Source: Gymnorhina tibicen
Taxonomy: Eukaryota > Chordata > Aves > Passeriformes > Artamidae
Direction of reading: 5' to 3'
NCBI GenBank assembly: GCA_013399875.1
Contig: VXAZ01001047.1
Span: 1,426,001 to 1,490,000, forward strand
DNA length: 64,000 nt
The notes under the pieces are model-generated. The model was not told the DNA's origin. It ran no database searches and saw only the letters and a program-made list of their open reading frames with translations. Position 1 is the stretch's first letter, and each line of letters starts with the position of its first letter. A program made the translations under genes and the position numbers. Shown here in pieces: positions 1 through 11,675 of the stretch.

Positions 1-3000
1 TACCCATTGGCTCTGTTTCCTGAGAATTCATAAAGATTTAAAACAAGGATGGTATAAAGAGAATCCTACTGTGGTTTCTACAATGCATGTTTTCTGCTAA
101 TAACACCTGGGAGGCAGTGTGAAGTAACAGCTGAGGTGCTTAAGGGCACCTCTAGTGCCATCTACCTCCTGTGCACATCTGTGGATTTGGGCATACATCC
201 AAAAGGAGGCTGGGAAGAAAATCAGCCAACTATGAGACCATTGCAACAGGAGGAGGAGATAGTCCTCTGCTGCTGAATCTGTAAGTTTCTGGGTGTAACC
301 TGGGCACTCCAAGAATTTTTGCCAAGTGGTTAAGTCAGAGCAGAACTCAGAACATCAGTTTGAAGCAAGGGAGTTGAAATTGCTCCTTGTGCTACCAGAA
401 GGAAATATTGCGCTGGGAGGCCTCCTGTTCCCCTTGAAACAAGCAGCTGCCAGCAAACAGATTCTGCAAGCCTTGGTAAGGTAGAAATACCACCTACCTC
501 ACGCCCCAGCCTCTGCTGGGTGATGGTGTGCGTGGGCCCTCAGTGTCTGGGTTCAGGACAAGTGGACCTGGCAAGTGAAAATGGCAGTTTTGTCGGGAAT
601 TTGCTCTCAGATACCACTGCTGAATAGAAAGCTGATGCTGTAATACGAAATACAATGCTGGAAGTCCCAAGATGATGAAAGATTAATGAGTAAGGGTTAG
701 GCTTGCAACAGCTGTTTCTTTCTTTCCTGCACATAGACAGTAATGTTATGCAAAGATAAACATATTAGCCAAATATTAACTCTTTTTTAAAGGCAACAAA
801 AAGCAGCATGTGACAGGTTCCTGTATCTAAACCAGAATAATGCAGGTTGCCAGTTCCAAGCTGAACTCAACTGAGCTGCTGCTGGAATTTGAAGAGAATA
901 CTGTTTTGCATAGCACCATCAGTTCGCATTAGGATTTAATAATGAAACAAAGGCTTGTTTTCCATGCAGAGAAGTTTATCTAGGAATCGGATCTTGAGCA
1001 ATTAATGCAGCTACTACAACCATGAGACCTAAGGTGATTTACCCGATTTGAGGTTTGCAAAGTAGGCACTGCGTATTTTCTGTCATTAATTTTTCACAGC
1101 TCGTACTTCAGCATAATGATCTGTCTGTAGCTGGACAATGGTTTTGGGAATGTTCAATCTGAAAATTAATTTCCTTCATCTGTAGAGATGTCTTCTTTGT
1201 GTTTGCTTCCTGCAAATATTCCTGCTGTCAAGTTTTGCCAGCACAAATATGTAAAGACACGAATTTTTTAAACTATATGCACAATTACTTGTGCTAAAAG
1301 TGCATGTGTGTTCTTTCATTCAGGAAACAAAAAAGAGTGTAAATAGTCTCAGTTAATTCTGATGGAGCTGAAAAAGAAAATATTGAACTGTCTGTGCTTG
1401 CCCTTCCGGAGTGTTGAAATAGATTTGCTCTCAACTCAATTGAATACTTTCAAGTGAATTTTAGAACAGGGGATTGGAGAGCTGAATTAAGCTAATAAAT
1501 TCTTATAGTGAATTATTTGTTCAACTGTTTTAATAGGCAATTCAACCTATTACATTTTAGTTATTTGCTTCTTCCATTTTGCTTTTGTTTTTTAAAGCAA
1601 CACGGTCTTTTGATGAAATCAGTATCTGTTCTCTTTTTTTTACTGTGAGACAGTAGATATATAAGGCAAACATACAATCATTGTGCTATTTCTTCACCTT
1701 GCCACACTGAAGGTGTCTTCTCTACATTGCTCTCTGAGACAGAGACAAAAAAGCCGCGCTGGGAAGCGAGGCCCCAGAGCAGTGCAGCTCAGCAGACAGC
1801 AGATTGCTAATGGCACCTGTATTTCAGTTTACAGTACTGACTGCTAACAGCACACACAGTGCGCTCTGCTTGATTTTTTTTCTTTAGCCCCCCCCACTTT
1901 TTTCCTCACTCCCACATGCTTAATTAGAAAATCTGATGCAGCCAGAGACGTTACCTGCCATACCGTGTGTGTTAGTAAGGAATGCATTCTTTGATGTTGC
2001 TGATAAGCTTTCCTGTGTTGTGGGTAGTTAATTGGTAGTGGAAAGGAAATGTCTGGACTAGTGTAAAAGGAAGCTTCCTAACTGTCTCTCCTGCAGCTGG
2101 TCTCACTGGTTGATGAGCCAAGGTGTGGTATTGATGTAGCAGTGGTGAGGACGTTCTGCCAATATTGCCCACCCCCCAGCAGAACTGCGCAGAGCACCTG
2201 CACCTTTGGAACAGGTTCTGAATTCTTCTGCTCTTTCATCTTCGTAAGGGAAGAAAAATAGGAATAAAACACAATTCTTCCCGAAACCCGGAGGGCCAAA
2301 TTTCCTGCCAGTATAAATCAGCATGTGCACTGTAATCTCTCCCTAGGTCATGCTAGTCCATGAGAGCAGGGGATGTGAATGGTGAAGCATTTGTTAAACA
2401 GTGAACGAGCCAGTGGGTTAGATACTTGCAAAATTCAAAATAAGAATCTCAGGTTTATTTGAAGTTTATATTCTGCGTCTTTCAAGCTTTAATTTGTCTT
2501 TCAGTCATATTTTGCCTTTGTTGAATTTAGTTACTAAGTCTTCCATTTTAGCTCCCATTTACAATACTACAAGCTAAATCTTGTTTTATTCTTCTGTTTT
2601 AACTAGACAGTGGAAGGACCATGATCTTTCTCTGGCATGCAGGGCATATTTGGGAATTTTGGTTTTGGTTTGTTTAGCAGTGTTAGATCATCTGGCTTCT
2701 TTTTAGGATTTCTGTCTTTTTGCTATTATTGCTCACAAGACAACTTTCTTCATCCAGTAATAGATTACTGTCAGTGTGAAAGGTCCTTCTGTTCTTAATG
2801 AACTTCAAAATATTTGTTCTAGTCCTTTGTCTCTTTTGGATATTGGTATTGTCTTTTTGTTTACCTTCTCCATTTTCTACAATGCCTAACTTCTGTTTTC
2901 TACTTACCATTTTCACCCTTCTCTTTCTTCCATTTGTTATAGGCATTTGAAAAGTTGCAGATGCTTTCATTTCCATTGAAAGCCTGCCTGCATTTCAGTA

Positions 3001-4814
3001 ACCAGTGTGATTCTATTTTGAATCATTACATAGTGGCTTTTGAGGTATCTTATACAAGATATTCTTAAACTCTTGCCCGTTGTTGTCGTCTTTCCCTCAT
3101 ATTTTGGTTCTTCCTGCTAGGTGAATTCAGGCCTAATTGTATTCACCTTTTTTTAAGCTGACCCTAGAAGAGCACCAAGTGGAAAGGTAAGTGGTTTCAT
3201 GTGCTGTGCAAATGTAGCAGATGTGACGGAGCCCTGCTCACCTGCATGTAAGGACCACTAGTTCTTAATTCTGTTTCTGTTCTTTCTCATCTGCCAGAAC
3301 GGTATGTTGTATGGGAGGAAGGTACCCTGTGGGACACAGAGAACTTCCCCCCCTCCTTACATTTACTGAATTATATTGACTTTGATGATTTTCCTTTCCA
3401 TCTCCCTAAGGTAGAACTGACAGAATTAGTTAAAAATTGATGCTTATCTTGCTGGGACTGCCATGTTGGCTTGGCTTAGTTGAAAGGCTCCGGCAGAGCT
3501 TTCAGGTTCAGTTCTGCCCCTCCTTGCCTTCTACTGTGTGTTGGTAACAGACGTGGTGTGCAGGCTGCTGCTTTCTCAGCTACCCTGGTGAGGTGAATGG
3601 ATGGCAAGTACACTGAAGTCCAGCTACGTAAGCGATCCAGAGCAGCTCACAACAGATTTTCTGTGTTAAGCAATTAGGGCAGTGCTCAGGCATTAGCCAG
3701 ACGTGCTACCCATCGCGGCAACTTTTGCAGACCGGTTCACAAATATGTGGTAATAGGGGAGATTCAACCTGTTTTCCCTCCCCATACAATAGCAAGGGAA
3801 AACCAGTAACCTGCAGATGCCAGTGAGATGGTTAGCTATTCTTGGTCACGTACTTTTACAGTGTTGTGCTGCCCTTCTTGCTTTGTTCCCATCTGTATCT
3901 GCAGTGCTGCATTCCAGGCTGAAGTGGTACTGAAGCATCTGGAAATCATGGGAATGCAGCAGAGGAGAAAAACTTTTTTGTCCAAGTTACCAGACTCAGA
4001 ATTAAGGCTGAAGGTGATTTAACCTTGGTGATACCTTGGAGGTGATAGTATCTGGGTGAGTTAGGGATTTCCATTACCAATGACAGTAAGGTCCTCCTAA
4101 AGAGGTCACCAAACTTCTGAGCTCTGTCAAAGGGTAATGGAATATATAAGAAGTGTTCATCCAAACGAATTTTTTTGAGAAGAGAGGCTGACAAAAGCTT
4201 TTCAAGTAAAGTCTTGGGAAGAACAATTTAGGAAACATCTTATTCTCTCCAATTCATCTATCTGATTGTTACCATAAGTAACATAATAATATATGACAGG
4301 CCACACCATTTGCAGGGTGTATGGCACGTGTGTGGGATGATGATTTTTAGTAGTTTGTTCGATACATGTCTTTTCAATTGGAAATACAGATGTCTGTGTA
4401 ATGCATAACTTACCTTATTAATAATTTGTATTTCAGACTGCTAAGTATGTACAGTAGCATGCATACACACCAGATGGGTAGCTCTTGTTGGTGTTTGACA
4501 AAAACACAACTTTTTTAGTTTTGCAGTCACTTGAGAGGGCATTTGAAGGCTGGAGTAGTGTGGCAATCCCTGCTAGGGCTGACAGTGTATGAAGAGGATT
4601 TTTGTATTTTATCTTTTTTTCCTTCCTGTTGCTATTGTCTCATCCACTCTTTCTGCTGTCTGTTTATGCTCATTTATATGCACTAATTCAGCTGACTGGT
4701 TAAGTTCCACCACCCACTTACAACTTCAATGAATAATGTTTCAGGCCTGGTGTCTCACAAGTGCAGGCCCCTCACACATCAATGTCATTACTGGAATTGC
4801 TTTTACTGATACCA

Positions 4815-4824
4815 GCCACGTGGC
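4815..4824. promoter_or_regulatory. E-box palindrome GCCACGTGGC
   Basis: A perfect 10-bp palindrome containing CACGTG, the core recognised by bHLH factors such as USF, MYC/MAX and CLOCK/BMAL1. Function is inferred only; one 10-bp match in 64 kb is not improbable by chance. Confidence 0.2.
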
Positions 4825-5747
4825 AGGTGTACAGAGAGCAGCCTGCAGAACGAGCAGCATGAAGAGCATCATTCATCAGGTTTGCTCATAAAAACTCATC
4901 TTGTCTCTTAGCATGAAAAAGTTCTAGTCCCCTTCCTCCTCCATTCTTTTCCTTCCGCTGCCTGTGATCACAACATGTGCTTTTTCTCACTGTCTTGATT
5001 TTTCACGTTGTGGTTTCGAGTGAGGAGTCCAGATAGGATTAGGTTGTGTCTTGCTGTTGCATAGAAACCTTTGAAGAAGATTCAGGGAATCTCTTGTGCT
5101 TTTGGAGGATGCAGGAAGGTTCATTACTGTGCACCAGACCGGTTTGATTATCTCTAGTAAAATATGTACTTGTCTGCAATACTTCAAGCAAGTGACTCAG
5201 CTTAAACCATTGCTTAAATTTAAATACATACATAAGTTTTTCCTGAGCTGGATCCACAAAAGATCCTCACAGGGACAGACTGCAACAGGTTTATAGCACC
5301 ATCCCTGCAGAGCTACTTGTGGGAGGAACAGTCCTCACTTGGTTCTTCTGGCTGTTGATGATTTATTTGGGCTTTTCTTTTAACAAAGTGTCTCTGCTTG
5401 CTTGTTATAATCACCACAATGCATCCAGTAAGCTTTCATGACCTTAAGAAAGGTAACTTAATATTGGCATTAGATTTTAAAAGGGGAGTTGTCGTGATTG
5501 TTCTTAATTGAATCTGAAAGACAAAAAAGACTTAAAGATCTCAGCTGGCATTTGAAAGAATGCCCTCTTCTTGTTCTAGGTTGTATTTTCTCATTAAAAT
5601 GCCCCCTTTCCTGTAATCGCTATTTCACAGTTCAGCCATCTCCAGATACTGTGAAACAGCTGTGCAAAGGTCAAGTACAAGAGGGCAATGGGAGAAGAAA
5701 ATGACACCACAGCTCCCAGGGTTTCCAACCACCCTGTTAACAAATTT

Positions 5748-5797
5748 ACTGACACAGGGCATAATTTTCACTGACGCTGCCCATTTTTTACTGACAC
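5748..5797. repeat. Three spaced ACTGACRC motifs
   Basis: ACTGACAC at 5748, ACTGACGC at 5770 and ACTGACAC at 5790, each preceded by a T-rich stretch, give an imperfect tandem array of about 20-22 bp period. It may be a decayed minisatellite or a chance cluster. Confidence 0.35.
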
Positions 5798-6618
5798 CGA
5801 CTCTTAAGACTCCATAGGGAGCAGATGCTGACATCTTTCTTGACTTTGAAAAGCTCATTGCTGAAACAAAAGGGTTTTATGCAAAGATTTACATAAAGCG
5901 TCTAAACATTAAGCAGGGGATCAATAGTTCTTCAAGTCTGAGTAATGATCCCACATGGCAAAGCTACATTTTAATTATTAAGAATGCATCCATACTTTAT
6001 CTTTGTATTTTCACACACAACCCCCTCCCCTGCCGCCCATCTTGGGTTTTTTTCAAGCACATACTGTTTCTTATCACATCCTAGTCTGAGTCTCTTTGGG
6101 CTCTGATTCTGCTTTGAGACTTTTGCAGACAGACCTAACACCTTTATGGCTTTTTAGTGAGGCCAATGGAGCTTAGTGCACCTGTACATCCTTGCAGATA
6201 TTACTGTAAGATCAAGCCCTTGGTTAAGAGATAAGGGTGGCTGGTAGATCTCAAGGAACTTATTCTCTCCTGGGTAGACTGAATTTAAACTAGACCTTAC
6301 TGTTCAGAAATAAGAGTTGTCTGGTTTAGTACCATGCTTAGATTTTGTCTTCTTGGTCTCTCCAGTTATTTGCTGTTGACTTTTCAGTCTCACATAAACA
6401 TGGTTTTGTCTAGTTCATCTCTTAAACCTGACAGCTAAACTGTGCTCTGTGTGGTGCACTTGTAATTCCTTCTCCTTTTGCTGCTTGTGTTCCCTCAGTT
6501 GTTGACTGTGACTGGAAAATAGGCGTACAAAGCATTTTGCATTCTCTGAATGTACCACACAGTAATTCTGCTGTCTGAAAACTCTGTAATGTCAATAATT
6601 GATGCACTTGAGAAGTGG

Positions 6619-6661
6619 TAATTAAATTAGTTAATTATGCTGGTAAAATTACATGCAATTA
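6619..6661. other. Cluster of TAATTA homeodomain-type cores
   Basis: TAATTA at 6619-6624 and TTAATTA at 6631-6637, followed by further AATTA elements, all within about 40 bp. Such clusters bind homeodomain proteins in known enhancers, but AT-rich DNA produces them readily; no conservation evidence is available here. Confidence 0.2.
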
Positions 6662-6860
6662 TGTGACTGCAGGGTATGTTTAGTAAATTAGGCTTTCCCA
6701 TACTCACTACATATTGTGGTGCCAATTTTGTTCCTTGATGATTAGGTAGCTTTTGATACTTCTTAATTGATTTAATACCTGGATCTTCATTAGCCCTCGA
6801 TTGCTATGCAATGTATGTCTGACATTTTTCTCTCTGATATTTCACAGAATATCATTCATC

Positions 6861-6897
6861 AAAAAAATAAAAGAAAAGAAAAAAAAAAGAAAAAAAA
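6861..6897 (+). repeat. A-rich low-complexity tract
   Basis: 37 bases of A interrupted by single T or G bases. It could be the decayed poly(A) tail of an old retroposed copy, but no recognisable body precedes it and no target-site duplication was found, so it is called only as simple sequence. Confidence 0.8.
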
Positions 6898-8213
6898 TCA
6901 ATCCATACGTATATGCACATTCCTGTCAGATGTTAAAGCATCAAGACTTCAGGGAAAATGCTGTCTTCTACAAGTGTCTTGTGGTGACTTGCCCACTAGT
7001 ATGAGATGCCAATCAACTAACTGTCCCTGGGAACCCTCTAATATAGAATGACTGATTTCATTTATGTTTCTCTTGAAAGATCCAAATAAATAGGTGTCTC
7101 AGGGAAGATTGGCACGGTGACAGCTGTTTTAATGACACCTGTTATCTTTGCAGAGAGCAGTGAAAGGTTATTAAAAGGTAACATTAACTCAAATAAAAAT
7201 TTCAAGGGGGTCAGATTTGATTGTGTCTGGTGCTCGGGTGGGGTTTGCTGTATTTCATTCATGCTTGCTCAATATTTTACGTGTCAGAATAGCCTCCCAG
7301 CAGATGGTTACCTTCATGCTGGCTGTGTTTACTATCGCACACCTCTCCAAGATCCGCCTGTCTCCACACCCTGTTTCCCCCCACCAGCACATACTCTATT
7401 GCTGTCAAAAATGATGCTTCTGAGTATGACACCTGTCTAGGGCTGCTAGTGACAAACTGCACTAAAGGCTAAGAGCCAGATCTTTTTTTTTTTGCTCATA
7501 GGGCAGAATCTCAGTGAGAAAAGGAAAGGGTAGGGTGGAACTTGTTCTTTGGCTTTGAAGTCAGGAAGCATATACCATGGTCTCTCCCTCAGCCCTGTCC
7601 AGCAATGTGCCAGTATCAAAAGCAGTGAGGTCTGAATGACAGAGCAGCTAAATACCTGGGCTAAACGGACCTGAGAAGAAAAGGCTCCACTACTGTGATG
7701 ACTTCAGAAAAGGATGAACAACTCCATCCTGTTCACGTAATGTTTCTCGGGACTTGATACAGGTAGAGGCAGGCAGAACCCTTGGTCTGTCAGTCACCTG
7801 TTTTGTGAGACACACCTTCCTCTGTTTCTGTCCCTTCATGGTGCCATTTGTGAGCAGGCTAGGGAGCATGGACTCAGGGCTTGTGTAAGAGCATGAAGGG
7901 TGCCCATGCTCATTAAATCTTTACTCACCAGTAAACTCAGCATGTGCTGCTCAGAGAAATAACTCCTGAGGAAAGACCCTTGGAGGTTTACAGGTAGCTT
8001 TGTCTGAGTTTTGCTTCTTAAAGGAAAACCAACTTTTCAGTCATTTTCTGTGGCTCCTGGAGCCTCTTTATGATGGCTTGAATGTTAACTCAGGGGGTAT
8101 CAGTTCATGTTGTTTCTGTTTGCTTTGTTTACGCCTTTGCTGTCTTTTCCATTTCCCTGCTTCTTTTCAACAATGTTTATTACACAAATCCCTTTTCTGC
8201 CCCTCTAATTTTG

Positions 8214-8219
8214 CCCTCC
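8214..8219. repeat. Target-site duplication, left copy
   Basis: CCCTCC immediately before the TG that opens the LTR at 8220. The identical hexamer follows the closing CA at 8691-8696. Six-bp duplications are typical of alpha- and betaretrovirus-like (ERVK-type) integrases. Confidence 0.85.
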
Positions 8220-8423
8220 TGTTGCGGCATGTAGTTTCCTGCGGTGGCATGGCAAGCCGCAACCTTCCCGGAGAGCTCTGCGGGGCTGTCTTGGGGAGAG
8301 CAGCTATTCTGCTCCCTGTAGCTCTTCTGGGCGGCCCGCGCTGTCCCGGCTCGCCGTCGGCTCTGCAACATGGTGGTGATAAAGGAGGTGAGAAGGCTCC
8401 CCACATGGGGACCTCAGAGGATC

Positions 8424-8429
8424 TTTATT
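8424..8429 (-). promoter_or_regulatory. LTR polyadenylation signal AATAAA
   Basis: TTTATT on the plus strand, i.e. AATAAA read in the LTR direction, about 60 bp downstream of the TATA-like element. This spacing fits a short R region with cleavage near 8405-8410. Confidence 0.7.
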
Positions 8430-8486
8430 CACCTGCTGACATGCTGGTTCCCAAAGGCAGACAGAGGACGCACTGTGGAGCCTGGG

Positions 8487-8494
8487 ATTTTATC
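8487..8494 (-). promoter_or_regulatory. LTR TATA-like box
   Basis: GATAAAAT read on the minus strand, placed between the GC-box-like U3 (CCGCCCCGCC just upstream) and the AATAAA. Expected transcription start is about 25-30 bp further, near 8460. It would direct minus-strand transcription away from the LTR toward lower coordinates. Confidence 0.55.
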
Positions 8495-8690
8495 TGGGGA
8501 TGAGGCGGGGCGGAGAGAGCACATGGACTAATGGTCTCAGGGCGTAGGGGTGGTACATGGGCGGAGTTGTGGTACCAGGACCAACGGGGAGAACCTGAGG
8601 GTGTGGCCAGGACTAGGGGCAGGGAAGGGAGGACAATGTGGGAAGAGCAGGCATTTAGTAAGAAAGGGAATGAGGAAATACAGCACTACA

Positions 8691-8696
8691 CCCTCC
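8691..8696. repeat. Target-site duplication, right copy
   Basis: CCCTCC directly after the closing CA of the LTR; identical to 8214-8219. Confidence 0.85.
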
Positions 8697-11360
8697 AACT
8701 CTAATTTTGGCCAACTCTTTTTATGTGGCAAATACACAGCTCAGGCGTAAAACTTTACAGGACAGAATTTCCAGTATTTCTAGAGTTCTCAGTAATGCCT
8801 AGAGCTGGCAAACTGTCTGGCTTCTTAAACCCTGTCTATCGTGGCTCTTCAGACTTGTTGGTCTTAGGGAACTGAGGCTGCATGGTTCGTGAGCACATGA
8901 ACTTCCAATGAAAGGGTGTCTTCATTTCTCCAGACTTCTAAGTTAGTACTTATAGGGAAATTTCTACTTTTATGAATGCAACAATATCACAAATTCTTGA
9001 GCTGTTTCTGTAATCTTCAAGCTCACATTAAAATTGAAGTTAAATGAGTACTACTGGATGTGAAGGCTTTCCTATATACTTTCCAACAGCAAGAACTCTG
9101 ATTCTGTTTAAGAGGCTAATCAGTGTTTGAAAAATCATAGTTTTGTTCTATGAGAAGAGCTGCTCTTAAAATATGAAGGAGTAGAGTCAATTAGAAAGAA
9201 AAGAGTGAAGAAATGTGCAGATTTAGATGGGAAAGCTCTTTCCTAAGGATTTTAGTGAGGTGAATAGATGGAGGGATAGGACCTCCTGCAGGCATGCAAT
9301 GGTCTTACCAGTTAGTCTGTTAAAAAATTGCCTGCATTGCCTGGCAATCTCTGATATTTAACAACTTTGTTCAGACTTCCATGTTTAGGAGGGTGTTTGA
9401 ATATTGAAAATAAAGGGAGATCAAACCTAAAATAACTGTAGTAGTGCTGGGGATGTGTAGAAGCTTTTTGCTGTTTTTCTTCAGTGGGGACATGGGTCTT
9501 GCTGTCTTCTGAAAGCAGTGCATTCAAAAGAACCTATCTTTATTTGGCACCTTTGTGCTAGTGAGGCTGGCGTGCTACCTTGTTAGCTGGCGTCATGCCA
9601 TCCCAACAGATGGACAGGAGTATAGACAGCCAGGAGACCATGTACAAGCATCAGTATGTGTGTTGAGGGCAAGATCCCCTAGCCAGAAGTGTTGAAATGC
9701 TTGTCTGTTCTGTGTTTCTGCGCTTGTGGCTAAGTAAGATGATGTACCAGCCCTGAGTGGAATCAGCTGCACTGGTATAAGCTAATCCTTCACCTCCCAG
9801 GCAGGGGCTGCTCATGCAGAATTTGGGTTGGTATTCCTGTGGGAAGTCTGGGGCTTCCTGAAAAACGATAGTGCTTTCTACATAGCATATAGTTAAAAAT
9901 GTGGTGAGGCCAACTTTTAAAGTCATATCTCCAGTAGGTCATACTCAGTCTCAGAGTACAAACGGAGCTCCATCAATGGTGATGAAGCCTGAGGTGTAAA
10001 TGACTGAGTCCACTTCTGACCAATTTAGTGCACCAAGATTTCTGCTAAGCTTGGAGAGGGGAGAGAGCTTGTCTGCAGATTGCCACAGAAATTCATTGTT
10101 AGACTTCTCTGGACATCTTTCATGCTATTTGTCTTTGCCTCAAGAGGCAGCATTTTCCTAGTGAGACACCCAAAACTGCATGTGTTAACATTAAGTGCTT
10201 TTGTAAATTCAAGTAGTAACTTGACTGAACTTACGGAATCAAAGATAAAGAAGAATGGATTCATCTAATGTGTAGTTTAAGGGGTGGAAGGAAAGCCATG
10301 CTTCCATAAGACTATGACATTAGTTGAACTCTAATCAACTTTAAATTTGGGATTCAGATAGTGGATGTTTACTTTGGGAATGGCCACTTTTGTATTAGTT
10401 CAAATTTACTTCAAGGTGCTGTAGAGTACACTGAAAAAAATCCCTGTTCATAACTGAATTAGCACTTATTTGTAAATGTCTTGTAACTAAATTGGTTTAA
10501 ATTTACCAGGTTAAACTGTAATCAAACTCCAAATACAGACTTTTTCCTGGCTTCTGCTTGAGTTTACTTCCTTTAAAGAACTGGAAACCATTTCAGAAGA
10601 GTTGTGGGGTATTTTTAAAACCTTATAGAAGACACTGATAGAATGCTATGAGGCGGCGTACAAGAGGTTGAGAGCTGCAGTTCAGAGGCCTGCACAATTG
10701 TGAGCAAAGGCAGGCAGCGATATTAGCAATGATTCATTAAACCAATATTTGGAGAATTATCTTTGCAACTTAAAGGCTGTATACTTATATTTTCTCTTCT
10801 ACCAACAGAATATTAGATTCAGCTATTAGCTGAAATATTTTCAATTGGAAAACTCTGTCTTGCCATAGGTATCTAGATAGACATTTTGGTCACAGGGTCA
10901 AGATCTTTCTTATATACTTTATCATGCAATACCTCTTCCTTACCATGTGCTAACACACATTTTAGGATAATTTTGCGTGAAAGACATGCATTTATATTCT
11001 GCTAATTTTAGCAAGTGGAGCTAGTTGAAATGGCAATATTCACATTTGATGTAAGCAATCTAACAAATTAATTAGTTCCCTTTAAGCATATTTAAACGTA
11101 AACCCCAGCATCTACCCAGTCTGAATTGCAAAGGGTCTCACAGATAAGCTAGCAAAATCCCCAGTATGGGTCATGATCATGTTTGTTGGATGAAATATTA
11201 AATGAATTGGTCCCAGTTTACTTCCAAATAGGTGTATATGTGTGTAGGTAGCAGAAATGTGTGTTGGCTTACACCCAGCTTTAAGAAAGATTGTTGAGAT
11301 GTCTGTTAGAATGGAAAAGGGAAGGCTTGGGGATCACATCAAAGTATAAAAACACCTGAA
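8697..11360. other. Unassigned noncoding DNA
   Basis: AT-rich sequence between the solo LTR and the first CR1 fragment. No gene, LTR boundary or transposon is recognisable; open frames reach at most about 90 codons and look random. Confidence 0.7.
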
Positions 11361-11675
11361 GGGAGGGAGGGAAGAAGATAGATCCAGACTGTTTTCAGTG
11401 GTGCCCAGTGACAGGGCCAGAGGCAATGGGCACAAACAGAAACACAGGAGGTTCCCTCTGAACACCAGGAAACACTCTTCTTACTGTGAGGGTGATTGAG
11501 CAGTCACACAGGTTGCCCTGGGGGTCTCTCTCCTTAGAGATATTTATAAGCCATCTGGATGTGGTCCTGAGCAGTTGGCTCCAGGTGACCCTGCTTGAGT
11601 GGGGGTTTGATGATGATATCCAGAGGTCCCTTCCAGCCTCTGCGTGGAAACTAATTGCTGTTGTGATTGAATTCA
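11361..11675 (+). mobile_element. CR1 LINE fragment, 3' end
   Basis: The stretch follows the 3' part of avian CR1 closely. A segment with TTTTCAGTGGTGCCCAGTGA is followed by the region encoding the ORF2 C-terminus, then by GGTGACCCTGCTT, CCAGAGGTCCCTTCCA and a terminal TGTGATTGAATTC that matches the degenerate 8-bp 3' repeat of CR1. It is 5'-truncated, as most CR1 copies are, and diverged: several small indels break the ORF2 tail, and an in-frame stop falls soon after the segment resembling the conserved RKxFFT region. CR1 moves by target-primed reverse transcription using an endonuclease/reverse transcriptase encoded elsewhere; this copy is inert. The left boundary is approximate because the preceding GGGAGGGAGGG may be host or CR1. 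Confidence 0.9.

Larger units (their letters stand above)
1..8213. other. Unassigned noncoding DNA
   Basis: No gene or recognisable transposon is visible on either strand. Open frames are all under about 110 codons, overlap in several frames and lack protein-like composition. The longest lysine-rich one, 97 codons at 2683-2976 on the minus strand, is the shadow of a T-rich stretch. Contents worth noting are homopolymer T and C runs (a C run near 1888-1895), an A-rich tract at 6861-6897, a TAAT-core cluster near 6619-6661, a triplet of ACTGACRC motifs at 5748-5797 and a GCCACGTGGC E-box at 4815-4824. CpG is sparse. It could be intergenic or intronic; sequence alone does not decide. Confidence 0.7.
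8220..8690 (-). mobile_element. Solo LTR of an endogenous retrovirus
   Basis: A 471-bp element that starts with TG and ends with CA, with short inverted ends (TGT...ACA), and is bounded by perfect 6-bp direct repeats CCCTCC. Read on the minus strand it has the order expected of an LTR. A pyrimidine-rich U3 is followed by a TATA-like GATAAAAT (about 8487-8494) and, some 60 bp downstream, an AATAAA signal (8424-8429). A GC- and CpG-rich U5 then ends at 8220. No internal gag-pol-env sequence, primer-binding site or second LTR adjoins it, so it is best read as a solo LTR left by homologous recombination between the two LTRs of a provirus. The intact duplication argues for a fairly recent insertion. 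Family assignment was not possible without a repeat library; the 6-bp duplication suggests an ERVK/alpharetro-like lineage rather than ERVL. Confidence 0.85.

Noticed and set aside
7298..7309. CCAGCAGATGGT, 11 of 12 match to the CTCF core
   Set aside because: It lacks the final C of the core, and near-matches at this level are common.
8000..8503. 167-codon plus-strand open frame
   Set aside because: It crosses the left boundary of the solo LTR and runs antisense through its CpG-rich U5; no domain is recognised.
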